NCBI GenBank assembly: GCA_027257055.1
Contig: JAPVLO010000275.1
Location: 3,348,001 to 3,412,000 of the forward strand
DNA from: Cephalopachus bancanus
Lineage: Eukaryota; Chordata; Mammalia; Primates; Tarsiidae
Reading direction: 5' to 3'
Length of the DNA stretch: 64,000 bases
How positions within the stretch are numbered: the stretch's first letter is position 1; each line of letters starts with the position of its first letter. Of the stretch, positions 43,353 through 56,310 are shown piece by piece. The notes beneath the pieces were generated by a model, which was not told where the DNA came from, did not search any database, and saw nothing but the letters and a program-made list of their open reading frames with translations. The translations under genes were made by a program, and so were the position numbers.

Positions 43353-45925
43353 AGATTCAAGCCCTTGGGTTGTCTAGCTCATCTTCGTGAAAACCAAGCC
43401 GGCAGGACTCAACCTGTACATTGTGATGCAGGAGGAAGCAATCAGCAGTTTGTCCAGGAGTCTTGGTGAATGGTAGTCCTCTAATCTTGCTGTACTGAGG
43501 GGGTCTTCTTTCCCTCATTGTCTGCATTTGCATGTATGTATCTTCTGCAATTCAGAGAATTCAGAGTGGCCATGCCAAGTTGCTTGCCAATTTTGCCTGT
43601 CCTCCTTCCTTCTGAGCTGATGGCTGTTAACGTAACGTGGGAAATGTCACCAAAGAAATAATCCTAAACAAGGCTTCCCACAAATAACCCTCTCATCCCA
43701 GAAAAACAATATAATGATGAAATAATATACTTTGGTATAGAACTTAGTGGCTTTAATTTGAGGATAAAATTAACCCCAAATATTTTGTGAACTGTGATTC
43801 AAAATATATGTGTAGTTACTGTAATTTAATAAGTGGTACTTAAAAATCTGATGGGGTAAGGAAAGAAAACTGATTGAAGATAAAAACAGAAAGAGAGGAA
43901 AATTTTCAGCTCTTCTCACCGTCAGCCCCATTCCTAAACTTCATCCCGATACCCTTGCTAAATGTGACACTTGAGACACGTTTCATGAGACCATGGTATA
44001 TGTACCCAAATGTTTACTTGGAGCTTGTCTTAGAGAAGAGGGTCTTGCTTGCTGTGGGGTGTAGCAGCACTGGACCAGAAGGTGCCCTTCTGGAGTGTAA
44101 ATATTCTTTGGAAGTCTTTCTTGGCACTGCATCTTTCTCTTAGACGCAGAGTGCACGAGAGTAAGATTGGAGGAGAAGCAGGAACATGATGGCTCTTGGC
44201 ACAGAACAGACAAGGGTGCTGGCAGTGCTTTCTCTTCTTACAAGCCCTTGCTCTTGATAAGCCGTCACTGTGGATACAGAGCATGTGATGTTCCCTGCAA
44301 ATGGCCCCAATTCATCCACACAATGTTCTCTTCCGTGGGTGAACCATGGGAGTGCCTTATACAAATAACAGTTGAGTGAATGAGCAAACTCAGACATGTG
44401 ATGATGGCATTAAGTAAAAGGAGAAGGGAGTCTGAGAAATGAACAATTATTAAACTAGAAGAGCTCAAACGAAAAAGAGAAGATTTGATCCCTCAATTGG
44501 GAAAGATGACCATGTCAGCCACATTCTTCACTGAGCATGGCTAAGTGCCAGATAGATTCTCTATGTAAAGGGCAGCAGATTTAGAGGGAAAGAATCAATA
44601 TGACTTTTCTAATGCAGTAGAATGTTCTGACTGGGTTAAGCACATTATGGGTAAAGGCTGGCCTCAGGCCTGTTGAGGCACCAATTGTATTCCTAAGATG
44701 AAAGCTGGAGACGACTGGTGGAGGGGGGTCTGAGGCGTGGGAGGAGAGGCAAGAGTGTGGTGTGGGTCAGGGAGGCCTCTCTGGGCTGCAGTTGTGCCTC
44801 CTCTTGACCTGCAGTGGGGAAAGGTGGGACCATGCCTGTTCATTCCTCTCTATCTTTAAACCTGTTTATTAGTGGAACACTTTCCCATTTGCCCCATCCT
44901 CACAGAGTCCCAAACATGACTTGAAATCATCCCCCTCAGTCTTGGCTGACATATTCATCGACACACAAAACATAATTGCAGGAGTTGAAGTCTGCATAAG
45001 ACTAAAGATTGGACATAGGATGAAAGAATTCAGCTTGATAATCTAGGAAATATGATGTGAGACTTGAGGCAGCTACACTTCCATAAAGTTTGCTTTAAAG
45101 CCCGTGTGGATAAAATTTCAGGAGGACTGAATGAAGACAGCTTTTCTGGGGAACTAAAACCCATCTACAAAATCTGAGCTGTGCTTTTCTGGATCCATTG
45201 CTCACTCTGGCTTGCAACTACCCATATGTTTTTGCTAAGCAGGCGCAGGGATGAGGGGCTCAGGGCATGGTGTGTGTGACTCATGGCAGACCCAGGCAGA
45301 ACGTTTGAAACTGGATTCATAATGTTCCAAACTATGAAAATGCACATTTTGCACAGGATCAGGAGACTTTCTGTATCCAGGGCACCTGTTTGCTGACCTA
45401 CAATGTTTAGAGGCCAGTCATGCCTAAAGAAGTCTAGCTATCGAACCTCCAGGCATGGTCTTGCTTCAACTCATTATTCTTACTTCAAATTTCTGGAATC
45501 ACATTTTGGCAAAGGGACAGGAATGATGTGTTGACTGCTAGTTGCACAAGTCAGGCCGGTACAGGACAACTATGAAATTGGTCTTGAGTGCCATAATTAT
45601 TTGCAGAAAAACAGTGTGGAGTCATGATTCTGAACATCTGCAACAGGACATTTGTTTGCATAGGTGACAGAAGAGCAAGTAAGTGTTGCCCTGGTGAAGA
45701 GAGGTTTTCCTGATGCCAGCCCATTCTTTTTGGTGTGCTGTAGAGTTTTATTCCTGCCTTTGCCTTTTTATGAAAGTGGGAGTAGAGGGATGAAAAAGAC
45801 ATTTCTTTTCAAGCTGTAGGGTCTTCCAGGACCAAAAACCCCTTGTTGTACTAAGCCTACCTTGACTGGTTAAATGGAAGAAAAGGGGTGGAGAACTATC
45901 TAGAATTAAAGAAAAGTCACCTCAA
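43353..45925. other. Single-copy DNA, nothing firmly recognised
   Basis: About 2.6 kb without a recognised repeat or gene. Overlapping frames of 70-90 codons on both strands at 43874-44468 differ in every frame and look random. Two RBPJ-type words, CGTGGGAA at 43636-43643 and TTCCCACA at 43675-43682, face each other. That may be chance. Confidence 0.4.
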
Positions 45926-46580
45926 TAACAGAGAGTTTCCACATACCCTACAATTTGTGTTCCCCATTATTTACTTCTTGCATTAGTGTCATACATTTGT
46001 TATAATGTATGGACCAATATCAATGTATTACTGTCAACCAAAGTTCATGCTTTAATGATAGTCCCTAAGTTTTGTCCTGATTTTTCTTTTTTTTTTTTTC
46101 ATGATTCCATTGAGGTTACCATAGTGCATTTATTTTTTATATTTCCTTAGATACATTTTGACTGTGAGAATGTCTCTGTTTTTGATGACCCTGACAGTTT
46201 TGGAGCATCTTGGTTAGGCATTTTGAAGAATGCATTTCCGTTAGAATTTAATTTCTGGTTTCCTTAAGATAAGATAGGAATTTAAGGGGTTAGTATGGGA
46301 AGACCATGGAGGTAAAGTGCTGTTATCCTCATGTCATATCAAGAGTACATGCCATCATCATGACTTATCACTGTTGATATCAACTTCAATCACCAGACTG
46401 AGGTAATTCTTGTCAGATTTCTCCACTGTAAAATGCCTTTTCCCCCCTTTCCATACTGTAGTTATTGACAGAAAGTTACTGTGTGCAGTCAACAATTAAG
46501 GAGTTATCTTCTTCTTCTTGAAGGCAAAGAATCTGCTTGAATTATTTAGATTTCTTCTGAAAGTAGCCTTCTTTACAGCC
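45926..46580 (-). mobile_element. Old L1 3' UTR, antisense
   Basis: Blocks in order: 'GAGAGTTTCCACATACCC', 'CATTTGTTATAATGTATGG', 'GGAAGACCATGGAGGTAAAGTG', 'CATGACTTATCACTGTTGATA', 'CAGATTTCTCCACTGTAAAATG' and 'TTTCCATACTGTAG', then 'TTAAGGAGTTATCTTC'. This is the long 3' UTR of an old L1M-type element. It is clearly diverged and non-coding. Confidence 0.75.
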
Positions 46581-49119
46581 CTCTGATTTTTGGAATTTCT
46601 GAATGCCCAAGAGGGATGGGCTGTCAAGTGTATGTACGAAAAATCCAGATGTTTAATTGAAAGTCTCTTTATAATCTGGTGCCCACATTATATTTGTTAA
46701 AACTGTTAATTTTTTGTTCTTCTTCCTGAGGCGGCAACCAGTAGAAAGTCCCTGAGAGAGTGTTTGGAGAACTGAAGTGGAATGGTCTTTGCTGAGCCCA
46801 CACACTAACCATGGGCATGGCTGAATTGTCCCAAGTTTCTGAATCTTCTCCTCAAAACATGGAAGCAGACAAGAAAGGTTGTAAAAGGGAAAATAGATAT
46901 ATGTTTGGGTCTTAGGGAAAAAAACTTCAGCGGTAGTTGTGATGGTGCAGTGCAAGGTGCTAGAGACCTATTATAACAAGGTGATTGGAATATCTAAGGA
47001 CAGTGTCTAGCACAGGATTGAGGAGGACTGTGTTAAAGACTATTCTACAAGAGTAAAATACGGGTTTCCATTATACTTAAAACACTGACTCAACACATTG
47101 ACAATGTGTAACCAGTCACTAATGGTGGCTGCTGTCCTCTCCTTGTGCCTCCCTATCTTGCTAAGACTCCACGTCCTACCGGGCCCTTAATGTCTGCATT
47201 TTGATTTCATTCCTCTCTGGCTCTAATATCCCAGGCAGTTCTGACCCTCTCAGAGGTCAAATCACACAGAATTTCCTACCAATGAATTTTTCCACTTGTG
47301 TTACTTGGACAAAAAGAAGCAAGGATGTCTGAAATTTGAGCTATACGATAAAATGAGGAATTAATTTTTTTAAATGTTCAAAAATTTTAAAAATAAATCA
47401 GTTTTTCTCAGATTTTTGTTCCTGAAAACAAAGCTGGTGATGATGCCCTGAAGAAATGCAGTATATGACAGATATATTAGGCAGATTTTAATAAATTATA
47501 CTGCAGTATTAAAGATCTCCCAAATTTCATTGATTTGAAATCACAGACATTTATTTCTTGTTCATGTACATAATAACAGTGGTCAGCTACAGCTTCACTT
47601 TACATGTCATCTGGGATCTAGGTGGAAAACACATCACCTTCTTATAGCAGAAGGAAAAGGAGTCACAAGTCCTTGGATGTATCTTCGGGTACCTACTCAG
47701 TTGTGGTATTCACCGCTTCAAATCACATTCCAAAGCCAATCCTGTGGCCAAACACAATGTCTATGGGACACAGAGTGTATCTTTTATGGGACACAGGGTA
47801 TATCCTTTATACAGAGAAGTGAGGGAAAACAGCTGAAAACAATGGAAACACCCATAATCCGATCTTGGTTACAAATATTACTTTATTCCCTTACACACGC
47901 AAAATCCAGTTCCTTCTCAAAGTGAAATCCCCAAAGTGTCATCTAACACCACCAGACTTCAAGTCCCGGATCTTATAATAGCACTTTAATTAGACTATAC
48001 TGGTTCCTCCTTATCTAAATATTTAAAAGATAAGCTGACCACCACTGACACAATTAACACACAATATTTGGGCAAGACAATATCAACAAATGCTCTCATT
48101 CAGAAAGGGAAAGGTGGGAAGCCCTCAGCTTTCATCACTTTACAGGAATTCTGAAATTTCCTTGGACAGACATTGTGAGACCCTCCAGCTAGGTGGTAGA
48201 CAATCCTGCTTCAACAGTCCCAGTATCTCCTCCTTTGGAGTAGGTTTTCAGGCAACTCTCCTTTGTGATTCTTGGCTCCACCACTGAGATTTTCGTCATT
48301 CTCCATCATACTGCTTGGCCACACTGGACTAGGACATTAAATAGTGTTTTCTCTTTGAGGAGTAAAAAAGACTATTGTTGGCCCGAAGACCATTTTAGTT
48401 CTTAAGCAGCTATGGGCTACTTTGACAGTGCAATTATCCCAAAGCCTAGTAAGTTTTTATTATGCTTACTTATTTACTCCAAAGTGTCAATAGTCATACC
48501 CAGTATTCTTTTCAAGACATCTTTCATTTGTAGCTTGAAGTAATATAAGTTGAAGTAACTTGAGGTAATTAGGTATCCAAGAGAGTCAAATCTTGAGTCT
48601 GTTTGTTTCCTGAGACATTTTGTTCAACTAAGAGTGTTGACTAGATGCCCTTTAATCAATCTGGACATTGTAACAAAGAGTAGGAAGTAGGTTTTACCAT
48701 ACAATGAGTTTTGGTTCTTGTTCCTCAATTTTATCTTTCATTATTTGGGGAGAATTAATAACTCAATTTTTCAACCTTGCTGTCATAGCCACAACTTACT
48801 TTATAAAATTATATCTTTCTTGTAACGCCTTCTCTAAAGTAACTGATAGCAGCTAAAATGTGATATTTACCTTCAGTTTCTGAATCTCCTATATCTAAAT
48901 CCATGAGGTCATTCCAACTTATCACACCAACCACTTTAGTAACTGCTTTATCAAAGAAAACATGGATCAGTCAATTTTCCAGCAATAAATAAGAACTTTG
49001 CAACTGCCTATGATCTGGACCTGAGGTGAATATTTTAGTCTTTTTTGTTCTTGGGTCACTTCATAACCGGAACTGATTTCTTTATTCACTAGCTTTCAAG
49101 TTTTCACTAGACTATTGCT
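46581..49119. other. Mostly single-copy DNA, nothing firmly recognised
   Basis: About 2.5 kb. A possible but unproven repeat lies around 47460-48330: its 'TTATTTCTTGTTCATGTAC' opening resembles the antisense edge of an LTR or MER element. Within it is an imperfect tandem duplication of about 26 bp ('TATGGGACACAGAGTGTATC' and 'TATGGGACACAGGGTATATC', near 47761-47810). Frames at 46653-46955 (minus) and 47622-47925 (plus) are unlike known proteins. Confidence 0.4.
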
Positions 49120-49224
49120 ATGTAAGAAATGGCCCCCAAATCTCAGGTACTCATAATAACAAACAATAATTTATTGATTACATACATGTTGACTGTGGGT
49201 CTGGTGCACATTCAATTGCAGTTC

Positions 49225-49532
49225 TTTTTTTTTTTTTTTTTTGAGTCAGAGTCTCACTCTGTCACCCAGGCTGGAGTGCAATGGCACGCTCACAACCATC
49301 CCAGCGAGGGCCTGCTGGGCTCGCTGATCCTTCCGCCTCAGTCTTCCAAGTGGCTGAAATACAGGCATATTATACCACGCCCAGCAAATTTTTTTTATTT
49401 TTTTCATTTTTTATTGTAGAGACGAGGTCTTGCCAAGTTGCCCGGACTGGTTTCGAACCCATGGGCTCAGGCAATCCACTCGACTAGGCCTCCCAAAGTG
49501 CTGGGATTACAGGCTGAGCCACTGAGCCCTGA
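49225..49532 (-). mobile_element. Alu, antisense, first of a tandem pair
   Basis: It is flanked by a perfect 12-bp duplication, CAATTGCAGTTC at 49213-49224 and 49533-49544. It carries an extra T-rich expansion in the middle linker (near 49390-49415). Several substitutions ('GAGTCAGAGTCTCACTC') set it apart from its neighbour. Confidence 0.96.
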
Positions 49533-49551
49533 CAATTGCAGTTCATGTGTC

Positions 49552-49839
49552 TTTTTTTTTTTTTGAGTTGGAGTCTCTGTCGCCCAGGCTGGAGGGCAGT
49601 GGCACGCTCCCGGCCACCACAGCCTCGACCTGCTGGGCTCTGGTGATCCTTCCACCTCAGCCTTCCAGGTAGATGGAACTACAGGCGCACGCTACCACGT
49701 CCGGCTAACATTTTGATTTCTTGCAGAAATGAGGGCTTGCCAAGTTGCCCAGGTGGGTCTCGAACCCGCAGGCTCAGGCAATCCACTCACCTCAGTCTCC
49801 CAAAGGCATGGGATTACAGGCTGAGCCACCGAGTCTGGC
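49552..49839 (-). mobile_element. Alu, local type, antisense, second of a tandem pair
   Basis: It is flanked by TTCATGTGTC at 49542-49551 and 49840-49849. Its left duplication overlaps the right duplication of the first Alu by three bases. It therefore landed next to the earlier copy in the same orientation. Confidence 0.96.
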
Positions 49840-50000
49840 TTCATGTGTCTTTTTTGATTCTGGGAGCCAGGTTGTAAGACACCTGGTTCTCATGATAGCA
49901 GAAACTGATGCAGGTGATAGCTATTAGGCTTATGCTTGGGTGTGGCATTCATAATCTGCTCACATTTCAAATCACGTCACAGAAGCATTGGATGGCACAA

Positions 50001-51339
50001 TAAAATCTAATAAGAAAATGGGAGTCAAAAACTGGTATCGATAATACAGCTATTGCCATATGAGAGGGAGATAAGAAGGAAATACACTGATCTTGGGGTA
50101 TCTTCATAGAGTTTACATGATTTTGTTTGATAAATTAATAGTTGCACCTTGTTTTGTTATTTTTTTCTTGAAGCAAGTTGAAATAAATGAGGCTAAGAAT
50201 ACATGGAAAGGAGGAGGGAGCGTCTCTTTGCCTTTTTCCCTCCTTGCTGGAACCAATGCATCCTAATAGACCATTTTCTATCCTGTTGCTATGGAGATAG
50301 AACAAAATATGGCTCAACATTTACTCACTGTTACCACCTGTTTCCCTGTCGACATGTACTATAGTCACTGGGCTTTGAAATGGATTAAGGCGATTCCTGA
50401 TGAAGGTGCCAGTGGTGTGTATAAAAATACTGTGATTATCAGTGATTTTAAACAATTCAAGAAATATGAAATTACCTAAGAAGCAAGGTAATGGCTGAGA
50501 ACTATAAAGAAGCACTAGTGCTTTCTCATGAACAAAAGAGCTGAACCTTATGAAAAGTGTTTCTGAACATACAGTGTAAGCTATGTCCTGTTAGACTCTC
50601 CTCATCTTCTGTGCTCATTCCTAGAAGCATTTTCTGGCTTCAGGATGGACACAGCTGCTGAGCACATGCTATGTTATTCACACTGCTACAAGCCAGAATA
50701 TGTAAAACAAGGGCCAGGAGTTTTTAAAGTGATTTGTTAGTGCAAAGCGATAATCAGGTTTCATTGTTCATACTTGGCTACTGAGTAAAACGTTTGGGAG
50801 CAGACACATGAGATGGAATGTGTGGATAAAGGGGAAGAGATTATGGTTCAAACTGGGGTCTGCACAGTTTTGTGTTTGCGATGAGAGCATTCTTCCTGCC
50901 CACTGTCAATCTTATCTCTCTTCAAGATGATGTTAACTCATCATTTTCCCCAAGCACGAGATCACATTTCATAAAGGTCATTTTTACTAGTCAACTAAGA
51001 AAAAAATTGACATATTGTAAATTAACCATTTGTGTATTATTTTTGTGAACACTAAAAACTACTTAAGGAAAAAATGACTTAAGCATATTGCTCTTGCCAT
51101 CTATGCATATGCTATAGTTTCAATTCTGGCCATAATTGTCTCAAATATCATTCACTGGCATTTCTATGAAAATGGAGTGTAAAATGTTATTGTCCCACAA
51201 AATTATTTTAAGTATTATTGAGCATTGTACTCTATGGCTCAATTTTTTAAGTGATTGACACTGTAAATTCAGATTTTTTGGGACACTATATTATTTTTAA
51301 CTAGCAAAATAATTTATCTATGAATGCTGAGGATCTTAA
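50001..51339. other. Single-copy AT-rich DNA
   Basis: No repeat family or gene recognised. A GTTGCTATGGAGAT word at about 50286-50299 resembles an RFX X-box half-match. The frame at 50291-50479 is short and unrecognised. Confidence 0.4.
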
Positions 51340-52082
51340 TAAGCTGATAATATCATTTCTAATTTAAATATCTTTACAAAAAGAAAAAATATAAAAAGGT
51401 GATAAAATGAAAAGATTCAAAATATTAATAGTGTAAAATATTTAAATAAAATAGAGAAATAAAAATATAATAGCTAAAATTGAGAACTCCATATATGACA
51501 TAACAGCTTGAGTAATTGAATAACAAATAGAAAATCCAATAGCAATTATATGAAAATAATTACAGAGGTAAATGATTTAAAGTCTATATTTGTGACATCT
51601 AGGAAACAAAAATATTGAATGTATTTGGAACTAGAATCTGCAAAATGGAAGAAAGAGAGAGAAATGAGGCCAAAGCAGTATTTAAAGAAATAATGCCTGA
51701 GAATTTTCCAACATCGATGAAGATATCAATCAACAAATTTAAAAGTCCAGTGAAAATCAAACCAGATAAATACAAAAATGCCAGACCTATGATACACTTG
51801 AAAAAGTACTGTATATCAAATTCAATGAGAAGTCAGAAAAACAAACTAGACCCATTATATTTTAAGGAGCAGCAATAAAACCGACATCTTTCTAAACAGA
51901 AAAAAAAAAAAAAAAAACAGAAAGCAGGAGAATGTCTCTTCTAAAGTAACAAAAAATAAGGGCTGACTGAGATTTCTATCTTCAGTAGAAATATCCTTTA
52001 AGATCAAGGTAAAATAAGTAAGTTTTCAGAGAAATATTATAAGCATACAAGCATTAAAATAATAATCAAAAAAACTTTTCAA
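51340..52082 (+). mobile_element. Old L1 (or HAL1), ORF1 part, sense
   Basis: Sense frame 51615-51878 includes FKEIMPENFPTSMKISINKF, which resembles the ORF1 stretch before the RNA-binding domain. The remainder diverges and contains a (A)n run at 51900-51917. The MaLR element begins at 52083 and the L1 resumes at about 53764. Confidence 0.6.
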
Positions 52083-53763
52083 TGAAACGTATGTTTGTGC
52101 CCCACCACCACATTTCATATGTTGAAGCCTTAATCCCAATGCAATGATATTTCAAAGTGGTTTCTCTAGGATATTATTAGATTAGGAATGTGGCGCCCTC
52201 ATGAATGAATTTAGTGCTCTCACAAGAAGAGGCCAAAGAGCTAACTAACTCTCTTTTCACCATGTGAGGACACTAGACATTGAAGGAAAATTGATCCTTG
52301 TTAACTGACAAAGAACTTTGCTGAATTGTGCTCATGCTCCAATGTTTTGTGGAAGGTAGAACTTGTGAGTGATGATATTGAATATTTTGTGGTGGAGATT
52401 TTTAAGTGTTGGTGTTGATGGAATGACTTGGTATTTTCTGACTGCTGACAATAAAATGCAAAAAGATAAATGACATGAAGATGAAATTATTAAACAAAAT
52501 GGAGCTAAAGCTTAAATATTTGGAAAATTATCAGGCTATCTATATTGCAAAAATGAGAAAACATTTGAAAGATAACACTAAACGTGTGGTCAATTGACCA
52601 CTTGACAAGGAGATCAATCTGGATCTCAACCATTAACTTAATCAGCTACCACAACAAAAACTAATGACAGTTTAAACTTCCTTCATTTATTACCATCTCT
52701 AGGAAGGAGATAGAAAGAAATTCTGTAATGTCTGACTTCTAGGATTTTTACAGAATGAGACCATAGCACTTATTCTGCTGGAAATGTGTTCTATTCTTCA
52801 AGATAAGGGAAGAAAGACCCTAGCAGTGATTCAGAGATCATTACGACTATTTACTCAGTTTCAAGAGTGAAGGACATCACTCTGCTTTCAACAGGCCAGA
52901 TGACCTCCACCCAAAGCCATATAGGAGGAAGGACTTCCCAAAGCCATGGGGTTTTACCCCTACCAAGATGAATTCTTGGACAGGATTGCCTTTCAGTGGT
53001 CTTGGAGGGCAAAGCATCAAGCCAAAGAGAATTATTATGGAGCCTTAAGATTTTATGGAGCTTAACTTGCTAGGTTTTGGACTTGATTTAGACCCATTTA
53101 CCCCTTTATTCTTTCCTATACTCCCTTTTGAAATGGGAATGACTATTCAATACTTGTCTGATGTTTGTATTTTGAAACGATCTAACTTTTGAATTGCACA
53201 AGTTCACAACTGAAGAGTAATTTTGACCCAAGATGAATCATACCTTATGTTTTACCTGTATCTGATTTAAGTGATCTTTAGATGAGACTTTGAACTTTAG
53301 ACTTTAAAGTTGATACTGGAACGAGTCAAGATTCTGGGGACTGTTGGAATGAAATGAATATACATTTCATGTGAGAATGATATGAATTTGAGGGGGGCAG
53401 GAGCAGAAGGCATTGGAGTGAATATGTCTCCCTCCAAATTTGTATGTCAAAACCCTAGGCCTGGTGTGATGACATTTGGTAGTGATGCCTCCAGGAATTC
53501 ATTAGGTCATGAGGTTGGAATCCTCATGAATGGCATTAGTGTTCTAATGAGACTAAAAAGCTAGCAGCTCTCTTTTCACCATGTGGGGACACATAAGAAG
53601 ATTGCTATTTGCAGCCCAGAACAGATTCCTTGCCAGAAGAAACTATACTGGCACCCTGATCTTAGACATCACAGGCTCTGGAACTGTGAGAAATATATTT
53701 TTGTTGCTTATAAGCCTTCCAGTCTGTACCCTATTGTTACAAAAACCCAAACTGACTAACACA
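52083..53763 (+). mobile_element. MaLR element, LTR-internal-LTR, non-coding
   Basis: 5' LTR remnant at 52083 to about 52300 ('GTTTGTGCCCCACCACCAC', 'TTTCATATGTTGAAGCC', 'CACCATGTGAGGACACTAG'), lacking its 3' half. An internal region of about 1.1 kb follows ('GTGGAAGGTAGAACTTGTG', 'TTCTGACTGCTGACAATAAAATG', 'CCATGGGGTTTTACCCC', 'GGTTTTGGACTTGATTTAGACC'). The 3' LTR at about 53420-53763 begins 'AGTGAATATGTCTCCC' and ends 'AACTGACTAACACA'. Non-coding interiors are usual for this MST/MLT1-like group of ERVL-MaLR elements. It has the same orientation as the L1 it interrupts. Confidence 0.8.
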
Positions 53764-54972
53764 GTCTTTAATCAGAATAATCCCTAAGAGAAACACTGGA
53801 AATGCTGGAAAGTATGAAGAACTTTCAAATATGTTGGTAAACATAAACACAAATTAATATTGGTGTATGGAATAATGATACTAAGGTTATATAGGACTCA
53901 CAATATAAGCAGAATTAAACTGTAGTACAACAGCAATACAAAAGGCAGTGGAGTTGAAGTAGTCCATGTTTCTTTCTTTATTGAAAATATGACAAATGTA
54001 GTAACTCAAACTAAACTTTATTTAGTTGATTTATGTTGTAATTTACTGGATAGACATAAGAATAATAAAATAACATTAAATAGGAATCTTATAAAGTAAA
54101 AAATGAATGACTAAAATATTTGATTAATTTTAAAGTAGTCAAGAAAGAAGAGAATAAACATATCAACTGAAGCCTACATATAACTTTCATTACATAAATA
54201 CAAATGGGTTAATTACTCAGGTAAAAAACACACAGATTAAAAACAAATTTTAGGTTCCCACCCAGGATGAGCAGAGTTTTCAGCACTTTAAAATTAAAAA
54301 AGCGTGATTCACTTCATATTCATAATTTTTGTGAAATGTATTGGCATGGTAGCTATATTTACAAAACAACCTGGCCAAAAATTTAAGGAGAAAAAGTGCT
54401 TACAGGAAGATACAAGACACAAACATACTGACCTAGAGTAAATATAACCAGATACCAGTAAATATAATCCAATTAAATAGTAAAGCAATATACAATAGCA
54501 TCAAAAAATCAAATACCTAGGAATGATTCCCCCCCAAAATGTGTAAAACCTCTTTAAAAAGCTCTAAAGAAATAAATAAATGGAAAAACATGCCATGGTC
54601 AGAGATTAAAATAATCAATATTATAAATATGTCAATTTACCTCTTATTGACTACAAATTCAGTGCAATTATAATCAAACCTCTGGCAGTTTTTTTCAGAA
54701 ATTGGTAAGCTGATTCTAAAATGTGTACAGATATGTAAAGGTCAAAGAAGAGTTAATGCTATTTAAAGAAAAAACAGAGTTGAAAGACTTTTATAACCAG
54801 ATATCAAAGCCCAATGTAATACTATATGAACTGCATTATTGGTAAAAGATAAATAGATTAATGGAACAAAATATAGAATGTAGACATAGGTCCACACACA
54901 TATGACCAGCTATGACATGATTATACCATAAAGCAGTGGGGCCATAATTGTACTTTCAAAAATTATCCTAGC
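53764..54972 (+). mobile_element. Old L1 continued: spacer and ORF2, sense
   Basis: After the MaLR the spacer between ORF1 and ORF2 is recognisable ('CACTGGAAATGCTGGAAAG'), then 'TACAAATGGGTTAATTACTC' near the start of ORF2. After a deletion, ORF2 3' part follows ('AAAATCAAATACCTAGGAATG', 'ATGCCATGGTCAGAGATTAAA'). A large part of ORF2 is missing. Stops are everywhere. Confidence 0.65.
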
Positions 54973-55267
54973 TCAGCCGGGCTCTGTGGCTCAGCCTGTA
55001 ATCCCGCGCCTTTGGGAGGTTGAGGTGAGTGGATTGCCTGAGCCCGCGGGTTCGAGACCCGCCTGGGCAACTTGGCGAGACCTCATCTCTACAATAAATC
55101 AAAAATGAGCCGGGCGTGGTAGCGCATGCCTGTAGTTCCGGCTACTTGGAAGGCTGAGGCGGAAGGATCGCCGGAGCCCAGCAGGTCGAGGCTGCGGTGG
55201 CCGCTCCGCACTCCAACCTGGGTGACAGAGTGAGACTCCAACTCAAAAATAAATAAATAAATAAATA
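54973..55267 (+). mobile_element. Alu, local type, sense, short right-arm deletion
   Basis: The duplication ATCCTAGC lies at 54965-54972 and 55268-55275, and the tail is (AAAT)n. The right arm lacks part of the 'GGGAGCGGCCACTGC' block, reading 'GTGGCCGCTCCGCACTCC'. Its body is CpG-rich. Confidence 0.95.
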
Positions 55268-55275
55268 ATCCTAGC

Positions 55276-56310
55276 ACAACATAGAAAAAATTTATTAATC
55301 CATATTTAAAACCATACAAAAATTCAACTATTGAAGGCATTCCAATATAAATATTAATGGTAAAGCAAGGAAGTTTGTAGAAAGTGAAACATGAGAAGAA
55401 CACCATGATTTCTTAAACAGGATACCAACATATTCCATTCCTTAGAGGATCATCTATTTTATTATCAGGAAGAAAATCTGAAAAAAATTGGCAACAAAAC
55501 CTCACTTTCACAAACGGCACAAATTTCAGACATGCTGAATTCTCTCTATCTAAATTACACAGGGTTTTTTTCATCACCCAATTTGTCAAAATCACTAAAA
55601 TTAGAGAACAAAGAATATTGGCAGCCCAAACCGACTCCTTTTTCTTGGTCCAGCTCTGCAAATCTTTAGATGTAGCTCATGTTTCCAACTAAACTCGTGT
55701 TCACAACAGCAAACACCTGGACACAGCCAAGGTGCACAAATTTGGTATACAATAGAACACTACTCAGCAATAAAAAAAGAATAAAACACTGGTATGTGCT
55801 GCAACAAAGAAAAACCTCAAAAAATGCTGAGGAAAAATAATCAAACACAAAATAGCACATACAATTCAACTACATTTACATCAGTTTTGAGAGCAGGCAA
55901 AAATCAATGTATTGTTAAGAAAAATAAGAGCAGTGGGTGCTGTGAATTAACTAAGAAGAACATGAGAGTATTTTCTGAGTTGATGGACACTTTTTGTGTT
56001 TTGATAGTGTCCTGAGTACCATGAATGCATCCTTTTGTTAAAATTCATTCCTTAAGATTTGTACATATCAAAATATGTTGTCATCCTAAATGTAAACAAA
56101 TATTCTGACCTCATTAATGGTACTCGTAAGGGTGATGTGTACTCATCTCTGCAATTTGCTTTAAAATGCATTAAAAAGGAACATAGGAATGAAAGGATAA
56201 ACATTTGGGTAAATATTTTCTATAAAATATAATAAATTGATCAACTGTAGAATCTAGGTGATGGGTACACAATTCTTCAATCTTTCTGTTTGAAATTTTC
56301 ATAACTAAAA
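55276..56310 (+). mobile_element. Old L1 continued: ORF2 end and 3' UTR, sense
   Basis: 'AGCACAACATAGAAAAAATTT' continues ORF2. After a less clear stretch (55430-55690), '3'-end words appear: 'GTTCACAACAGCAAACACCTG', 'CACTACTCAGCAATAAAAAAAG', 'GTTTTGATAGTGTCC' and 'TTTGTACATATCAAAATATG'. With 51340-52082 and 53764-54972 this forms one ancient L1, about 5 kb across including its insertions. Confidence 0.65.

Larger units (their letters stand above)
49120..50000. repeat. Unidentified interspersed-repeat-like sequence split by two Alus
   Basis: The flanks read together as 'TAATTTATTGATTACATACATG...GTGCACATTCAATTGCAGTTCATGTGTC...TGATTCTGGGAGCCAGG...ATCACGTCACAGAAGC'. The style resembles an old LTR or MER element in antisense. 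I cannot name the family. Confidence 0.35.

Noticed and set aside
43874..44468. Cluster of overlapping frames on both strands
   Set aside because: Each frame gives a different unrecognised peptide with no domain, no splice logic and no codon signal. It is typical of GC-moderate random sequence.
50286..50299. X-box-like word GTTGCTATGGAGAT (and GTCACCATGGAGAC near 62685)
   Set aside because: Only partial matches to an RFX site, with no nearby promoter; expected by chance in this length of sequence.
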